Source: Sphingopyxis sp. MWB1
GTDB lineage: Bacteria; Pseudomonadota; Alphaproteobacteria; Sphingomonadales; Sphingomonadaceae
NCBI RefSeq assembly: GCF_000763945.1
Contig: NZ_JQFJ01000002.1
Location: 496,001 to 560,000, forward strand
Reading direction: 5' to 3'
DNA: 64,000 bases
Of this stretch, positions 9,221 through 17,116 are shown in pieces. Position 1 is the first letter of the stretch. Each line of letters starts with the position of its first letter. The notes beneath the pieces are model-generated. The model searched no databases and was not told where the DNA came from. It saw nothing but the letters and a program-made list of their open reading frames with translations. Position numbers and translations under genes: made by a program.

Positions 9221-10012
9221 ATGCATGTTCCAAAGACGGACTCGCTAGGCGCACAATTGCGCGAATGGCGTACGCGGCGCCGGATGAGCCAGTTGGATCT
9301 GGCGCTGGAAAGCGAAATTTCGACCCGTCATCTGAGCTTCATCGAGACGGGCCGCGCGAAGCCAAGCGCACAAATGATCGAACGGCTGGCGACGCAGCTG
9401 CAAATGCCCCATCGTGCGCGAAACGCCCTGCTCCTCGCCGGAGGCTATGCGCCGCGCTATCCCGAGCGTTCGCTGGACAGCCCCGAGATGCAGGCGATGA
9501 GGGCCGTCGTGGAACATGTGCTGAAGGGTCATGAGCCCTATCCCGCGCTGGCGGTCGACCGGCATTGGAATATGATCGCCGCAAATGATGCTGTGGCGCT
9601 GTTGACCGAACAGGTCGCCGCGGCTCTGCTCGAACCACCGGTCAATGTCCTGCGTTTGGCGCTCCATCCCGACGGGCTGGCGCCGCAGATCGTCAATCTG
9701 GGCGAATGGCGAAACCATATATTGGCGCGGCTCGACGAACAGATTGATGCCAGCGCCGATGCCGAATTGAGCGCGCTACGCGCCGAACTGGCGGGCTATG
9801 GTTGTGAAGCGAATGATAATGCCGAATATCATCGGCACGGAATTGCCGTGCCGCTGGTCCTGAACAGTATCGCTGGACAGATACGCTTTGTATCGACCAC
9901 CACCATTTTCGGCACGCCGGTCGATATTACCTTGTCCGAACTGGCAATTGAGGCCTTTTTCCCCGCTGATGCCGAAAGCAGCGCACTGCTGCGTCGGTTG
10001 GGCGGGGCTTAG
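9221..10012 (+). CDS. MmyB-type helix-turn-helix transcriptional regulator
   Basis: This 263-residue protein has an XRE-type HTH at about residues 8-65 (LREWRTRRRMSQLDLAL, STRHLSFIETGRAKPS) followed by the MmyB-like ligand-binding domain (about 95-260; typical segments YPALAVDRHWNMIAANDA and FGTPVDITLSELAIEAFFP). Family members are thought to sense fatty-acid-like ligands, though this is poorly established. AAAGGAAACAGG provides the ribosome-binding site. It faces away from the four-helix membrane protein gene, an arrangement that suggests local regulation of that gene and itself. Confidence 0.88.
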   Translation: MHVPKTDSLGAQLREWRTRRRMSQLDLALESEISTRHLSFIETGRAKPSAQMIERLATQLQMPHRARNALLLAGGYAPRYPERSLDSPEMQAMRAVVEHVLKGHEPYPALAVDRHWNMIAANDAVALLTEQVAAALLEPPVNVLRLALHPDGLAPQIVNLGEWRNHILARLDEQIDASADAELSALRAELAGYGCEANDNAEYHRHGIAVPLVLNSIAGQIRFVSTTTIFGTPVDITLSELAIEAFFPADAESSALLRRLGGA

Positions 10013-10018
10013 AAGCAA

Positions 10019-10050
10019 AAAAGGCCGCGACCCTGTCGCGACCCTTTTCA
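10019..10050. terminator. probable bidirectional terminator between regulator and rpoZ
   Basis: The short gap between these convergent genes holds CGCGAC-cct-GTCGCG, preceded by an A-run and followed by TTTTC, so it can work in either direction. The stem is only six pairs before a mismatch. Confidence 0.45.
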
Positions 10051-10073
10051 TGCGTCAGTTTGTGCAGCGCGAC

Positions 10074-10418
10074 CTATTCAAAGTCGGGCCCGGCGCTCGC
10101 GGCGCTGCGCGGCGGCGCGGCTGCGGTCAGGCGCAGCGCTTCAGCCGAGCGGCTGATCGAGCTGATTTCATCGGGCGTGTCGTCATCGTCGATCACCACT
10201 TTTTGGAGCGAAACGACGAGCGATTCGCTCAGATCCGCCGGGCGGACCGTCTGCTCAGCAATTTCGCGGAGCGCCACGACCGGATTCTTGTCGCGATCCC
10301 GATCCACGGTCAGTTCGGAGCCGCCCGAGATTTCACGGGCACGATGGGCCGAAAGCAGCACCAGATCGAAGCGATTGGAAACTTTGTCGACGCAATCCTC
10401 GACGGTAACGCGGGCCAT
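10074..10418 (-). CDS. rpoZ: RNA polymerase omega subunit
   Basis: This 114-residue protein assists assembly of RNA polymerase by clamping the beta-prime subunit. The N-terminus [19 protein letters not shown] and the following [12 protein letters not shown] are hallmark omega sequence, and [11 protein letters not shown] is the conserved helix. The acidic, Ala/Pro-rich tail is longer than in E. coli and is common in alphaproteobacteria. It stands alone on the minus strand, convergent with the regulator gene. Confidence 0.96.
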   Translation of the reverse strand: MARVTVEDCVDKVSNRFDLVLLSAHRAREISGGSELTVDRDRDKNPVVALREIAEQTVRPADLSESLVVSLQKVVIDDDDTPDEISSISRSAEALRLTAAAPPRSAASAGPDFE

Positions 10419-10566
10419 AATAATTCCTTAAATGGGGCAGGAGCCAGCTTTGCGCATGGCAGCAAGCGCTGCGCGCTATCAATGCATGGCTGAAATGTCA
10501 ATAAAAGCCCCTCTTGAAGGAGAGCGGCCTTGCTGCCGATGGACCGCTCATCCTATTGAGGCGGGG

Positions 10567-11760
10567 ATGACGGCCCCCTCCCTCCCTTTTGCATTGGGCG
10601 ACACGCTGATTGCGCAGGTAGCGGAGCACCGATTGGAAATCATCCCCGGCGGTGAGGCACGTTTCAAACGCTTGCTGCAGCTGATAGATGGCGCGAAGCA
10701 CAGCATCGACCTGATCATGTATATTTTCCAGGCCGATGAGGCGGGCGCGCCGATATTGGAGGCGCTTGTCCGCGCGGCCCGGCGGGGCGTGCGCGTGCGT
10801 GCCATCATCGACAGCTTCGGATCAGCAGACACCAGCGACGCCAGTTTCGAACCCCTTCGCGCCGCCGGGGGGAATATACTCTTCTTCTCGCGCAAATGGC
10901 GGTCAAGCTACCTGATCCGCAATCACCAGAAATTGCTGGTGATTGATGATGAAATTGCCGTCAGCGGCGGCTTCAATATCGCCGCCCCCTATTTGAGCGA
11001 TGACCGGAGCGACTGCTGGTTCGACCTCGGGCTGATCGTGCAAGGCCCCTCGGTGCGGCAGATGACGCGCTGGTTTCAGAATATCCATGATTATTGCCGC
11101 GACCATGACGGAAAGCTTTTGATGCTGCGACGTCTGATCCGTCGCTGGCCCGTCGATCAGGGCGCGCTGACCTGGCTGGTCGGCGGGCCGACCGAACGGC
11201 TGTCGCCCTGGGCGCGCACACTGCGGCACGATATGGAGAATGGAAATCGGCTGAACATGGCGATGGCCTATTTCTCGCCGGGACAAGGCATGCTGCGTCG
11301 GCTGGGCCGCCTAGCTCGCAGGGGCGAGGCGCGCTTTGTCATGGCGGGCCAGTCAGACAATGCCGCCACCATCGGCGCCTCCCGCCTCCTTTATGGCTAT
11401 CTGCTCCGCAAGGGCGCGGCGGTGTGGGAATATCGCGCTTGCCGCCTTCATATGAAGCTGATCGTCATCGACGACATCGTGTATATCGGCACGGCCAATT
11501 TCGACATGCGGAGCCTTTTCCTGAATGTCGAGCTGATGCTGCGCGTCGTCGACGCCGATTTCGCCGCTCAGATGCGGGACTTCATCCTGAACATGAAGAA
11601 TGAATGCAATGTGCTGACCCCTGCCAGCCACCGCGCGCGCGCGGGATGGCTGACACGGCTGCGCTGGGCGCTTGCCTGGTTTGTCGTGGGGGTTGCCGAT
11701 TATACGGTGACACGGCGGCTGAATTTCGGCCTGACCGCCGATCCGGAAACGGAGTTATGA
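10567..11760 (+). CDS. phospholipase D-like cardiolipin synthase family protein
   Basis: A start at ATG 10567, with GAGG just upstream, gives 397 residues and removes a non-conserved upstream extension. Two HKD motifs are present: NHQKLLVIDD around residue 120 with the following GGFN, and LHMKLIVIDD around residue 300 with GTANFDMRS. There are no N-terminal membrane helices, as in the ClsB subgroup. The likely reaction is phosphatidyl transfer between phospholipids to form cardiolipin at the inner membrane; another phosphatidyltransferase activity is possible. It is convergent with a phospholipid methyltransferase-like gene 20 bases away. Confidence 0.85.
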   Translation: MTAPSLPFALGDTLIAQVAEHRLEIIPGGEARFKRLLQLIDGAKHSIDLIMYIFQADEAGAPILEALVRAARRGVRVRAIIDSFGSADTSDASFEPLRAAGGNILFFSRKWRSSYLIRNHQKLLVIDDEIAVSGGFNIAAPYLSDDRSDCWFDLGLIVQGPSVRQMTRWFQNIHDYCRDHDGKLLMLRRLIRRWPVDQGALTWLVGGPTERLSPWARTLRHDMENGNRLNMAMAYFSPGQGMLRRLGRLARRGEARFVMAGQSDNAATIGASRLLYGYLLRKGAAVWEYRACRLHMKLIVIDDIVYIGTANFDMRSLFLNVELMLRVVDADFAAQMRDFILNMKNECNVLTPASHRARAGWLTRLRWALAWFVVGVADYTVTRRLNFGLTADPETEL

Positions 11761-11779
11761 GCGCCGTCTTAAGCCCGTT

Positions 11780-12427
11780 TCAGTCTGCTTTGTCTTTCCA
11801 GCCCCAGAAGAGGAAACAGGGCGGGACGTTCACCCATTCAAACCCCTTGTCGATCCGGGCGAAATGCGGCGCAAGGAAGTCGCGGGCACGCGCGCGAAAC
11901 TGGTAGACGAGAAAAGCTCCTCCGGGGCGCAGCGCCCGATGGGTCGCCGCCGCAATGGCCGGTCCCACCCCGGTAGGCAGAGTAGAGAAAGGCAGGCCCG
12001 ACAAGATATAATCGGCATGCTCAAACCCTTGATCTGCAATTATTTTTTCAACATCCGCTGCCGAACCATGAACGGCGATGAAGCGGCTGTCCCGAATATC
12101 CTTGCGGAGATATTCGACGAAATCTTCATTGGTGTCGATGGCGATCAGCGTCGCATCGCCGGGCAGATGTTCAAGAACGGGACGGCAAAAAGTGCCCACA
12201 CCCGGGCCATATTCAACGAAAAGCCGGGTATTTTTCCAATCCACCGGGCGCAGCATGTGGCGAATGAGGGTCGGCGAGGAGGGGACGATCGAGCCCACCA
12301 TCACTGGATGCTTGATAAAGCCGCGCACAAACATGCCCCACGGGCCGAAAAAACGTTGGAGCCGCGCTCTCACCCTCTTGGAAAGCGCGGTCTTTGTGTC
12401 TTGGGCCTGCGCCCGCGGATGAGTCAT
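11780..12427 (-). CDS. PmtA-like class I SAM-dependent methyltransferase (candidate phospholipid N-methyltransferase)
   Basis: This 215-residue protein has a class I SAM-binding core: FVEYGPGVGTF (motif I) about residues 70-80, AIDTNEDFVEYLR (motif II acidic), and a DYILSGLPFSTLP catalytic-loop segment. The N-terminal part, FGPWGMFVRGFIKHP..VGSIVPSSP, resembles the membrane-associated region of Rhodobacter/Sinorhizobium-type PmtA, which methylates phosphatidylethanolamine; the same fold includes KsgA-like rRNA methyltransferases. The neighbouring cardiolipin synthase-like gene supports a lipid role. The substrate is inferred. Confidence 0.75.
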   Translation of the reverse strand: MTHPRAQAQDTKTALSKRVRARLQRFFGPWGMFVRGFIKHPVMVGSIVPSSPTLIRHMLRPVDWKNTRLFVEYGPGVGTFCRPVLEHLPGDATLIAIDTNEDFVEYLRKDIRDSRFIAVHGSAADVEKIIADQGFEHADYILSGLPFSTLPTGVGPAIAAATHRALRPGGAFLVYQFRARARDFLAPHFARIDKGFEWVNVPPCFLFWGWKDKAD

Positions 12428-12574
12428 GATGGCTTTCGCGTTGTTGCGGTTGCCAAAGACGTGGCAAAATCAACGCGCTCGCGCAAGGGGGAGAGTAGAA
12501 TGGACACTGGACAGCCACGCCTTGCGCTGTAGGAGGAGGCAGGCCTGCGACGACTGGCGTGAAAGGAGGGCGCA

Positions 12575-13873
12575 GTGACAACCGCATCGCGTTCGATCCC
12601 TGCCGATCGCATGGCCGTGCTTTTTGCCGTGATGCTGGTCGCTGCCGCGGGCAATACGGCGATGCAGTCGATTTTGCCGGCCATCGGCACCAAGTTGAAC
12701 ATTCCGGATGTGTGGGTGAGCCTGGCCTTCAGCTGGTCGGCGCTCTTGTGGGTGGCGACGGCCCCGCATTGGGCACGCCAGTCGGACAAGCGCGGTCGGC
12801 GCGCGCTGATGGCGCTGGGCGTGACCGGGTTTATGGCCTCCATGGCGCTATGCGGCGTCGTGCTGTGGGCGGGACTGAATGGCTATATCGCGGCGGGAGC
12901 CACGTTCATCGCCTTTGCCCTGTTCCGCAGCCTTTACGGCGGCCTCGGCTCTGCAGCGCCGCCTGCCGTCCAGGCCTATGTCGCCGCGCGTACCGATCCG
13001 GAAGAGCGCACCCAGGCGCTGTCACTTGTCTCATCCTCCTTTGGACTCGGAACCGTCATCGGCCCTGCGGTCGCGCCTTTCTTCATCCTGCCGATCGTGG
13101 GGCTGGCGGGACCGATGTTCGCCTTTGCGTTGATCGGCTTGATCGTCTTCGTGATGCTGCGCTGGCGGCTCCCCAACGACACGCCGCGCTTTGCCGCGCG
13201 CGGTGCCATCGCTTCCTATCCCTTGTCCGCAGGCCCCGGCGAACCGACGGCGGAGGAAGAGAATAGCAACGCGGCGCCACCGTCGCCGGAGCCTCTGCGC
13301 TGGAAAGACCCGCGCGTCCGGCCATGGCTGGCCGCCGGTTTTTTCGGCGGACAGGCACAGGCGATGATGCTGGGGGTGATCGGCTTTCTGATCCTCGACC
13401 GGCTTCACCTGCGCCAGAACCCTGATGAGGGCGCGGCTATCACGGGCATTGTCCTGATGGCGGGGGCCTTTGCCACGCTTCTTTCGCAATGGGGATTGAT
13501 ACCCCTCCTCAAAATGTCGGCGCGCGCCGCCGTGCTGCTTGGGGCGGCGCTTGGCGGAACGGGAATTCTGCTGACCGGCCTTTCGCAAGACCTGCATGGC
13601 ATCATCATCGGTTTTGCACTTGCCTCGCTGGGGTTCGGCCTGTTTCGTCCGGGCTTTACCGCCGGCGCCTCGCTTGCGGTGCCGCGCCGCGACCAGGGGG
13701 CGGTTGCCGGCATGACAGCCTCGATCAACGGATCGGCCTATATCGTCTCCCCTGCGATCGGCGTGTCGCTCTATAATTGGCATCCGATGGCGGGCTATGG
13801 ATTGATGGCGGCCTTTTGCCTGTGGTTGCTCCTGTGGGGCTGGACCGCGCTGCGACTGCCAGAGCAGGGCTGA
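12575..13873 (+). CDS. MFS transporter
   Basis: This 432-residue integral membrane protein has the 12-helix major facilitator layout with a central loop around residues 210-245. The segment HWARQSDKRGRRALMALG is the MFS motif A loop between helices 2 and 3. The start is GTG, supported by an excellent AAAGGAGGG Shine-Dalgarno ending four bases upstream. The next gene, a convergent sensor kinase, ends only four bases away. The substrate cannot be predicted; a drug or small-metabolite exporter is most likely. Confidence 0.88.
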   Translation: MTTASRSIPADRMAVLFAVMLVAAAGNTAMQSILPAIGTKLNIPDVWVSLAFSWSALLWVATAPHWARQSDKRGRRALMALGVTGFMASMALCGVVLWAGLNGYIAAGATFIAFALFRSLYGGLGSAAPPAVQAYVAARTDPEERTQALSLVSSSFGLGTVIGPAVAPFFILPIVGLAGPMFAFALIGLIVFVMLRWRLPNDTPRFAARGAIASYPLSAGPGEPTAEEENSNAAPPSPEPLRWKDPRVRPWLAAGFFGGQAQAMMLGVIGFLILDRLHLRQNPDEGAAITGIVLMAGAFATLLSQWGLIPLLKMSARAAVLLGAALGGTGILLTGLSQDLHGIIIGFALASLGFGLFRPGFTAGASLAVPRRDQGAVAGMTASINGSAYIVSPAIGVSLYNWHPMAGYGLMAAFCLWLLLWGWTALRLPEQG

Positions 13874-13877
13874 TTGC

Positions 13878-15281
13878 CTATCCCGCAGGCAGGCGGAGGC
13901 GGACGAGCAATCCGCCCAGGTCTTCGCTTTCTTCCAGCATGATCTGGCCGCCATAAATTTCGGCGACATCGCGCACGATGGCGAGGCCCAGCCCGGTGCC
14001 CGGCTTGCCGCTGTCGAGCCGCACCCCGCGATCAAAAATCCGCACCCGGTCGGCGGGCGAAATGCCGGGGCCATCATCTTCGATGATGATCTCGACCATC
14101 GGCCCGGCGGCCTCGATCGTCGCAAAAACACTGCCTCCGCCATATTTGGCCGCATTTTCGAGCAGGTTTCCGACCAGTTCATCCAGATCCTGCCGCTCGA
14201 CACGCGCGATCAGGTCCTTGTCGCCCGCCGCATCGAGCCGCACCTCCGGGTAGAGATGCTTGATCGCGCGGGAAACGCTGTCGACGCTGTCCCACACGCG
14301 CGCGCGCGCCTGCGCTGCCCCGCGGCGCCCCACAGCGCGGGCGCGGGCGAGATGATGCTCCACTTGCCGCTGCATGGTCGCCGCTTCGCGCCGCACGGTG
14401 GCGGCCAGTTCGGACTCGCGGCCTGTCGCGCTGTTCACCAGAACGGTCAGCGGAGTCTTGAGCGCATGGGCCAGATTGCCCGCATGCAGCCGCGCTTCCT
14501 CGGCCTGCTTTTCATTATGTGCGAGCAGGGCGTTGAGTTCATCGACCATCGGCTGAACTTCCAGCGGAAGCGGCGCGACGATCCGGCGCTGCTGCCCCCC
14601 GCGCATCGCCGCGATGGCACGCCGGATATGGCGCAGCGGCCAGAGACCGTAAAATGTCTGAAGCGCTGCAAGGATAATCAACCCCAGGCCCAAAAGGCCC
14701 AGACTGGGAATCAAGGTTGCCCGCACCGCCCGGATCTGGGCATCCAGCGCCTCACGCGACTGAGCAATCTGGTAACGCCAATTGATCTCGCTGCCCGGCA
14801 GGATGACGTTGCGTTCGAGGATACGAAGCTCTTCATCGACAAATTGGTCGCTGTCATAGGTATGGATTTCATCATCGACATGCGGGGTCGGGGCTTCCAG
14901 CGTGCGCTCCCACAAGGAGCGCGAGCGATAGGGTTCCTGATCGCCGCCGCTGATCTGCCAGTAAAGCCCGCTATAGGGCTCCAGAAAACGTTGATCGCCC
15001 AACGGTTCGATCAAGCGCACCTCGCCATCCGGCCCGATTTCGGACGAGCGGATCATCGCGATCAGCACATATTCCAGGCTGGAGTCAAAATTGCGTGTGA
15101 TCGCTCCGGTTAAAACCCGGTCGAGTGCAAGACCACCCCCGATCAGGAGGACGGATATCCAGATGGCCGCAATGGCGATCATCCGCCGGGCAAGCGATCC
15201 GGTCATGCGGCGTTGCTCAGGCGCGGTCACGCTGTCCGTTGCCGGTCCTTCTTTACCGCTCGCCGCCGCCGTGCCGGTCAT
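13878..15281 (-). CDS. PhoQ-like sensor histidine kinase
   Basis: This inner-membrane kinase of about 467 residues has a first membrane helix (AIAAIWISVLLIGGGLAL), a periplasmic sensor of about 130 residues, a second helix (LGLLGLGLIILAALQTFYG), HAMP, a degenerate phosphoacceptor box LAHALKTPLTVL, and the ATPase boxes NLLENAAKYG, DDGPGIS and GTGLGLAIV. HALKTP instead of HELRTP is typical of the PhoQ branch. An in-frame TTG at 15296, overlapping the response regulator stop, is an alternative start; ATG 15281 is used here. It forms an operon with a response regulator and a PepSY protein. Confidence 0.92.
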   Translation of the reverse strand: MTGTAAASGKEGPATDSVTAPEQRRMTGSLARRMIAIAAIWISVLLIGGGLALDRVLTGAITRNFDSSLEYVLIAMIRSSEIGPDGEVRLIEPLGDQRFLEPYSGLYWQISGGDQEPYRSRSLWERTLEAPTPHVDDEIHTYDSDQFVDEELRILERNVILPGSEINWRYQIAQSREALDAQIRAVRATLIPSLGLLGLGLIILAALQTFYGLWPLRHIRRAIAAMRGGQQRRIVAPLPLEVQPMVDELNALLAHNEKQAEEARLHAGNLAHALKTPLTVLVNSATGRESELAATVRREAATMQRQVEHHLARARAVGRRGAAQARARVWDSVDSVSRAIKHLYPEVRLDAAGDKDLIARVERQDLDELVGNLLENAAKYGGGSVFATIEAAGPMVEIIIEDDGPGISPADRVRIFDRGVRLDSGKPGTGLGLAIVRDVAEIYGGQIMLEESEDLGGLLVRLRLPAG

Positions 15282-15292
15282 GCCCGACCGGC

Positions 15293-15958
15293 TCAACCCT
15301 GCGGATCGTCGAGCTGATAGCCCAGGCCGCGGATCGTGGTGATAACGTCGGCGCCCAACTTCTTGCGGATGCGGGTGACGAAGACCTCGATGGTATTTGA
15401 ATCGCGATCGAAATCCTGATCGTAAATATGTTCGATCAATTCGGTGCGCGAAACAACCTTGCCCTTGTGGTGGAGCAGATAGGAAAGAAGCTTATATTCC
15501 TGCGCGGTGAGTTTCACCGGCTGCCCATCCAGCGTGACGCGGCCCGAACGCGTATCGAGCCGCACCTTGCCCGCGACCAGTTCGCTCGACGCATTGCCGG
15601 ATGCGCGGCGGATCAATGCCCGCAGCCGCGCGATCAATTCCTCTGTCTGGAAGGGCTTGGCGAGATAATCGTCGGCGCCCGCGTCCAGCCCGGCGACCTT
15701 GTCGGACCAGCTGTCGCGCGCGGTCAGAACGAGGACAGGGAAATTGCGCTTTTCCTTGCGCCAGCGATCGAGCACGGTCAGCCCGTCGACTTCGGGAAGG
15801 CCAAGGTCCAGAATGGCGGCGTCATAGCTTTCGGTCGAGCCGAGGAAATGGCCGTCCTCGCCATCGGTCGCAAGATCGACCGCATAGCCTGCCCCTTCGA
15901 GCGTCGCCTTGAGCTGCGGACCCAGCGTGGGTTCGTCCTCGACAATCAAAATCCGCAT
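15293..15958 (-). CDS. OmpR/PhoP-family response regulator
   Basis: This 221-residue DNA-binding regulator has a receiver domain (1-115) with the acidic pocket EDE near the N-terminus, phosphoacceptor Asp51 in AILDLGLPEVDG and the conserved Lys in YLAKPF, followed by an OmpR-type winged helix (about 125-220; LTAQEYKLLSYLLHHKGKVV and the recognition region TIEVFVTRIRKKL). Its stop region meets the start of the downstream kinase gene, so they should be translated together. The best family match is the PhoP/QseB group. Confidence 0.95.
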   Translation of the reverse strand: MRILIVEDEPTLGPQLKATLEGAGYAVDLATDGEDGHFLGSTESYDAAILDLGLPEVDGLTVLDRWRKEKRNFPVLVLTARDSWSDKVAGLDAGADDYLAKPFQTEELIARLRALIRRASGNASSELVAGKVRLDTRSGRVTLDGQPVKLTAQEYKLLSYLLHHKGKVVSRTELIEHIYDQDFDRDSNTIEVFVTRIRKKLGADVITTIRGLGYQLDDPQG

Positions 15959-16049
15959 TCACAATGCCTTTCCCTGGATGGCGCCGTGGGACGGGCGCCT
16001 CGCCACTTTATCCATTTTCAGCGGGGTTCGCAAAAATTGCGAGAGAGTC

Positions 16050-16358
16050 TCAGGGCTTGCGCCCGACGATTCGACCGGTTCGCGCATCGACATAGACCAC
16101 GACGACCTGACTGCCATCCAGGAATTTGAAAGCATAAAGCATCTGCCGCATATCGAATTGCGGCCCCCCCAAATAGGTCATGTCGCTGTAAGGGGGGCGT
16201 GACCGCACCTCCGCGATCAGCCGATTAAGCGGAATAACCTGTCCCTGCGCCGCCGCATCGCGCAAATGATTATGATCGCGATCACCGCGCGCGAAAGCCG
16301 GTCCAGCCGCAAAAAGCAGCGCGGCACAGGCCAGCGAAAATAAAGAAGAACGGATCAT
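16050..16358 (-). CDS. PepSY-domain secreted protein
   Basis: This 102-residue protein has a Sec signal (SSLFSLACAALLFAAGPAFA) and one small PepSY-like domain: NRLIAEVRSR, then QMLYAFKFLDGSQVVVVYVD and ARTGRIVGR at the end. ATG 16358 is preferred over GTG 16364 because AGGG lies seven bases upstream. It sits 91 bases upstream of the response-regulator gene on the same strand; small PepSY proteins commonly precede PhoPQ-like systems and may modulate the kinase in the periplasm, which is inference. Confidence 0.8.
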   Translation of the reverse strand: MIRSSLFSLACAALLFAAGPAFARGDRDHNHLRDAAAQGQVIPLNRLIAEVRSRPPYSDMTYLGGPQFDMRQMLYAFKFLDGSQVVVVYVDARTGRIVGRKP

Positions 16359-16428
16359 GGCCACACCCTAATGCGAAAGCATTGAATAGGCGATGAATGA
16401 TCCCGATGGGAATGAACCCCCGGGATCA

Positions 16429-16503
16429 TGGTGGGCGCGGCAAGGATTGAACTTGCGACCCCACCCGTGTGAAGGGTGTGCTCTACCACTGAGCTACGCG
16501 CCC
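16429..16503 (-). tRNA. tRNA-Val (anticodon CAC)
   Basis: The minus strand folds as a full cloverleaf: acceptor GGGCGCG/CGCGCCC, D arm GCTC..GAGC, anticodon stem CACCC/GGGTG around loop TTCACAC giving anticodon CAC, T arm with TTCAATC loop, and an encoded CCA end (16429-16431). It reads GUG valine codons. It lies between the PepSY gene and the HU gene. Confidence 0.96.
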
Positions 16504-16602
16504 GTCCCGGTCGCCCATGCGAACAACCGGAAGCGGGACGTCCATAGCCGCTGCGCCGATGATTGCAACGGGCTTTTGCATTCCATCCCCCTCCCCAACG
16601 CA

Positions 16603-16637
16603 AATCGGGCCGCAGCTTGCGCTACGGCCCGACTTTT
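16603..16637. terminator. terminator hairpin downstream of the HU gene
   Basis: A strong stem (ATCGGGCCGCAGC against GCTACGGCCCGAC with one mismatch) lies about 40 bases past the HU stop. On the plus strand it ends in TTTTT and on the minus strand in ATTTGC, so it could work in both directions. Confidence 0.6.
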
Positions 16638-16673
16638 TACGCATCTGCGCGTCATCAAATACATCCCGGAGGA

Positions 16674-16946
16674 TTAGTTGACGGCATCCTTGAGCGCCTT
16701 GCCAGCCTTGAACTTGGGCTGGTTCGAAGCTGCGATGGTCATGGTTTCGCCGGTGCGCGGATTGCGTCCGGTCGAAGCCTTGCGCTGGCTGACGGCGAAA
16801 GTGCCAAAGCCCACGAGGCGAACTTCGTCGCCCTTTTTCAGCGACGAGGTAATCGCGTCGAACACGGCTTCGACAGCCTTGCTCGCGTCGCCCTTGGTCA
16901 GCCCGCTTGCGTCAGCGACGGCGGCGATCAGGTCTTGTTTGTTCAT
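16674..16946 (-). CDS. hupB: HU family DNA-binding protein
   Basis: This 90-residue nucleoid protein bends and compacts DNA as a dimer. It opens with [16 protein letters not shown], has the helix region [24 protein letters not shown], and the DNA-binding arm with [12 protein letters not shown]; the length is exactly that of HU subunits. It follows lon on the same strand, the gene order seen in many proteobacteria, but a terminator separates the two. Confidence 0.96.
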   Translation of the reverse strand: MNKQDLIAAVADASGLTKGDASKAVEAVFDAITSSLKKGDEVRLVGFGTFAVSQRKASTGRNPRTGETMTIAASNQPKFKAGKALKDAVN

Positions 16947-17080
16947 GCCTAAGGAACCCCTGCATATGGTTGGCTAAATGATTCATGGCCCGTAGCCATG
17001 GCGCGCCACTAACGACGTTTCCGGGCGGATTGTCAAAGCAAAAAACCGGGAAAAGCGCGATTTTTCGTTGATTCAGCGAT

Positions 17081-17109
17081 GAAAAGAGGCTCGACAAACG
17101 CCTCTTTTC
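17081..17109 (-). terminator. terminator of lon
   Basis: GAAAAGAGGC and GCCTCTTTTC form a perfect ten-base inverted repeat with a nine-base loop, eight bases beyond the lon stop. On the minus strand the stem ends in CTTTTC, as in an intrinsic terminator with a short T-tract. Confidence 0.7.
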
Positions 17110-17116
17110 GCGCCGA

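Noticed and set aside
13031..14203. Long minus-strand open frame spanning the MFS gene and part of the kinase gene
   Set aside because: It crosses two real genes and carries only frame-shifted kinase sequence.
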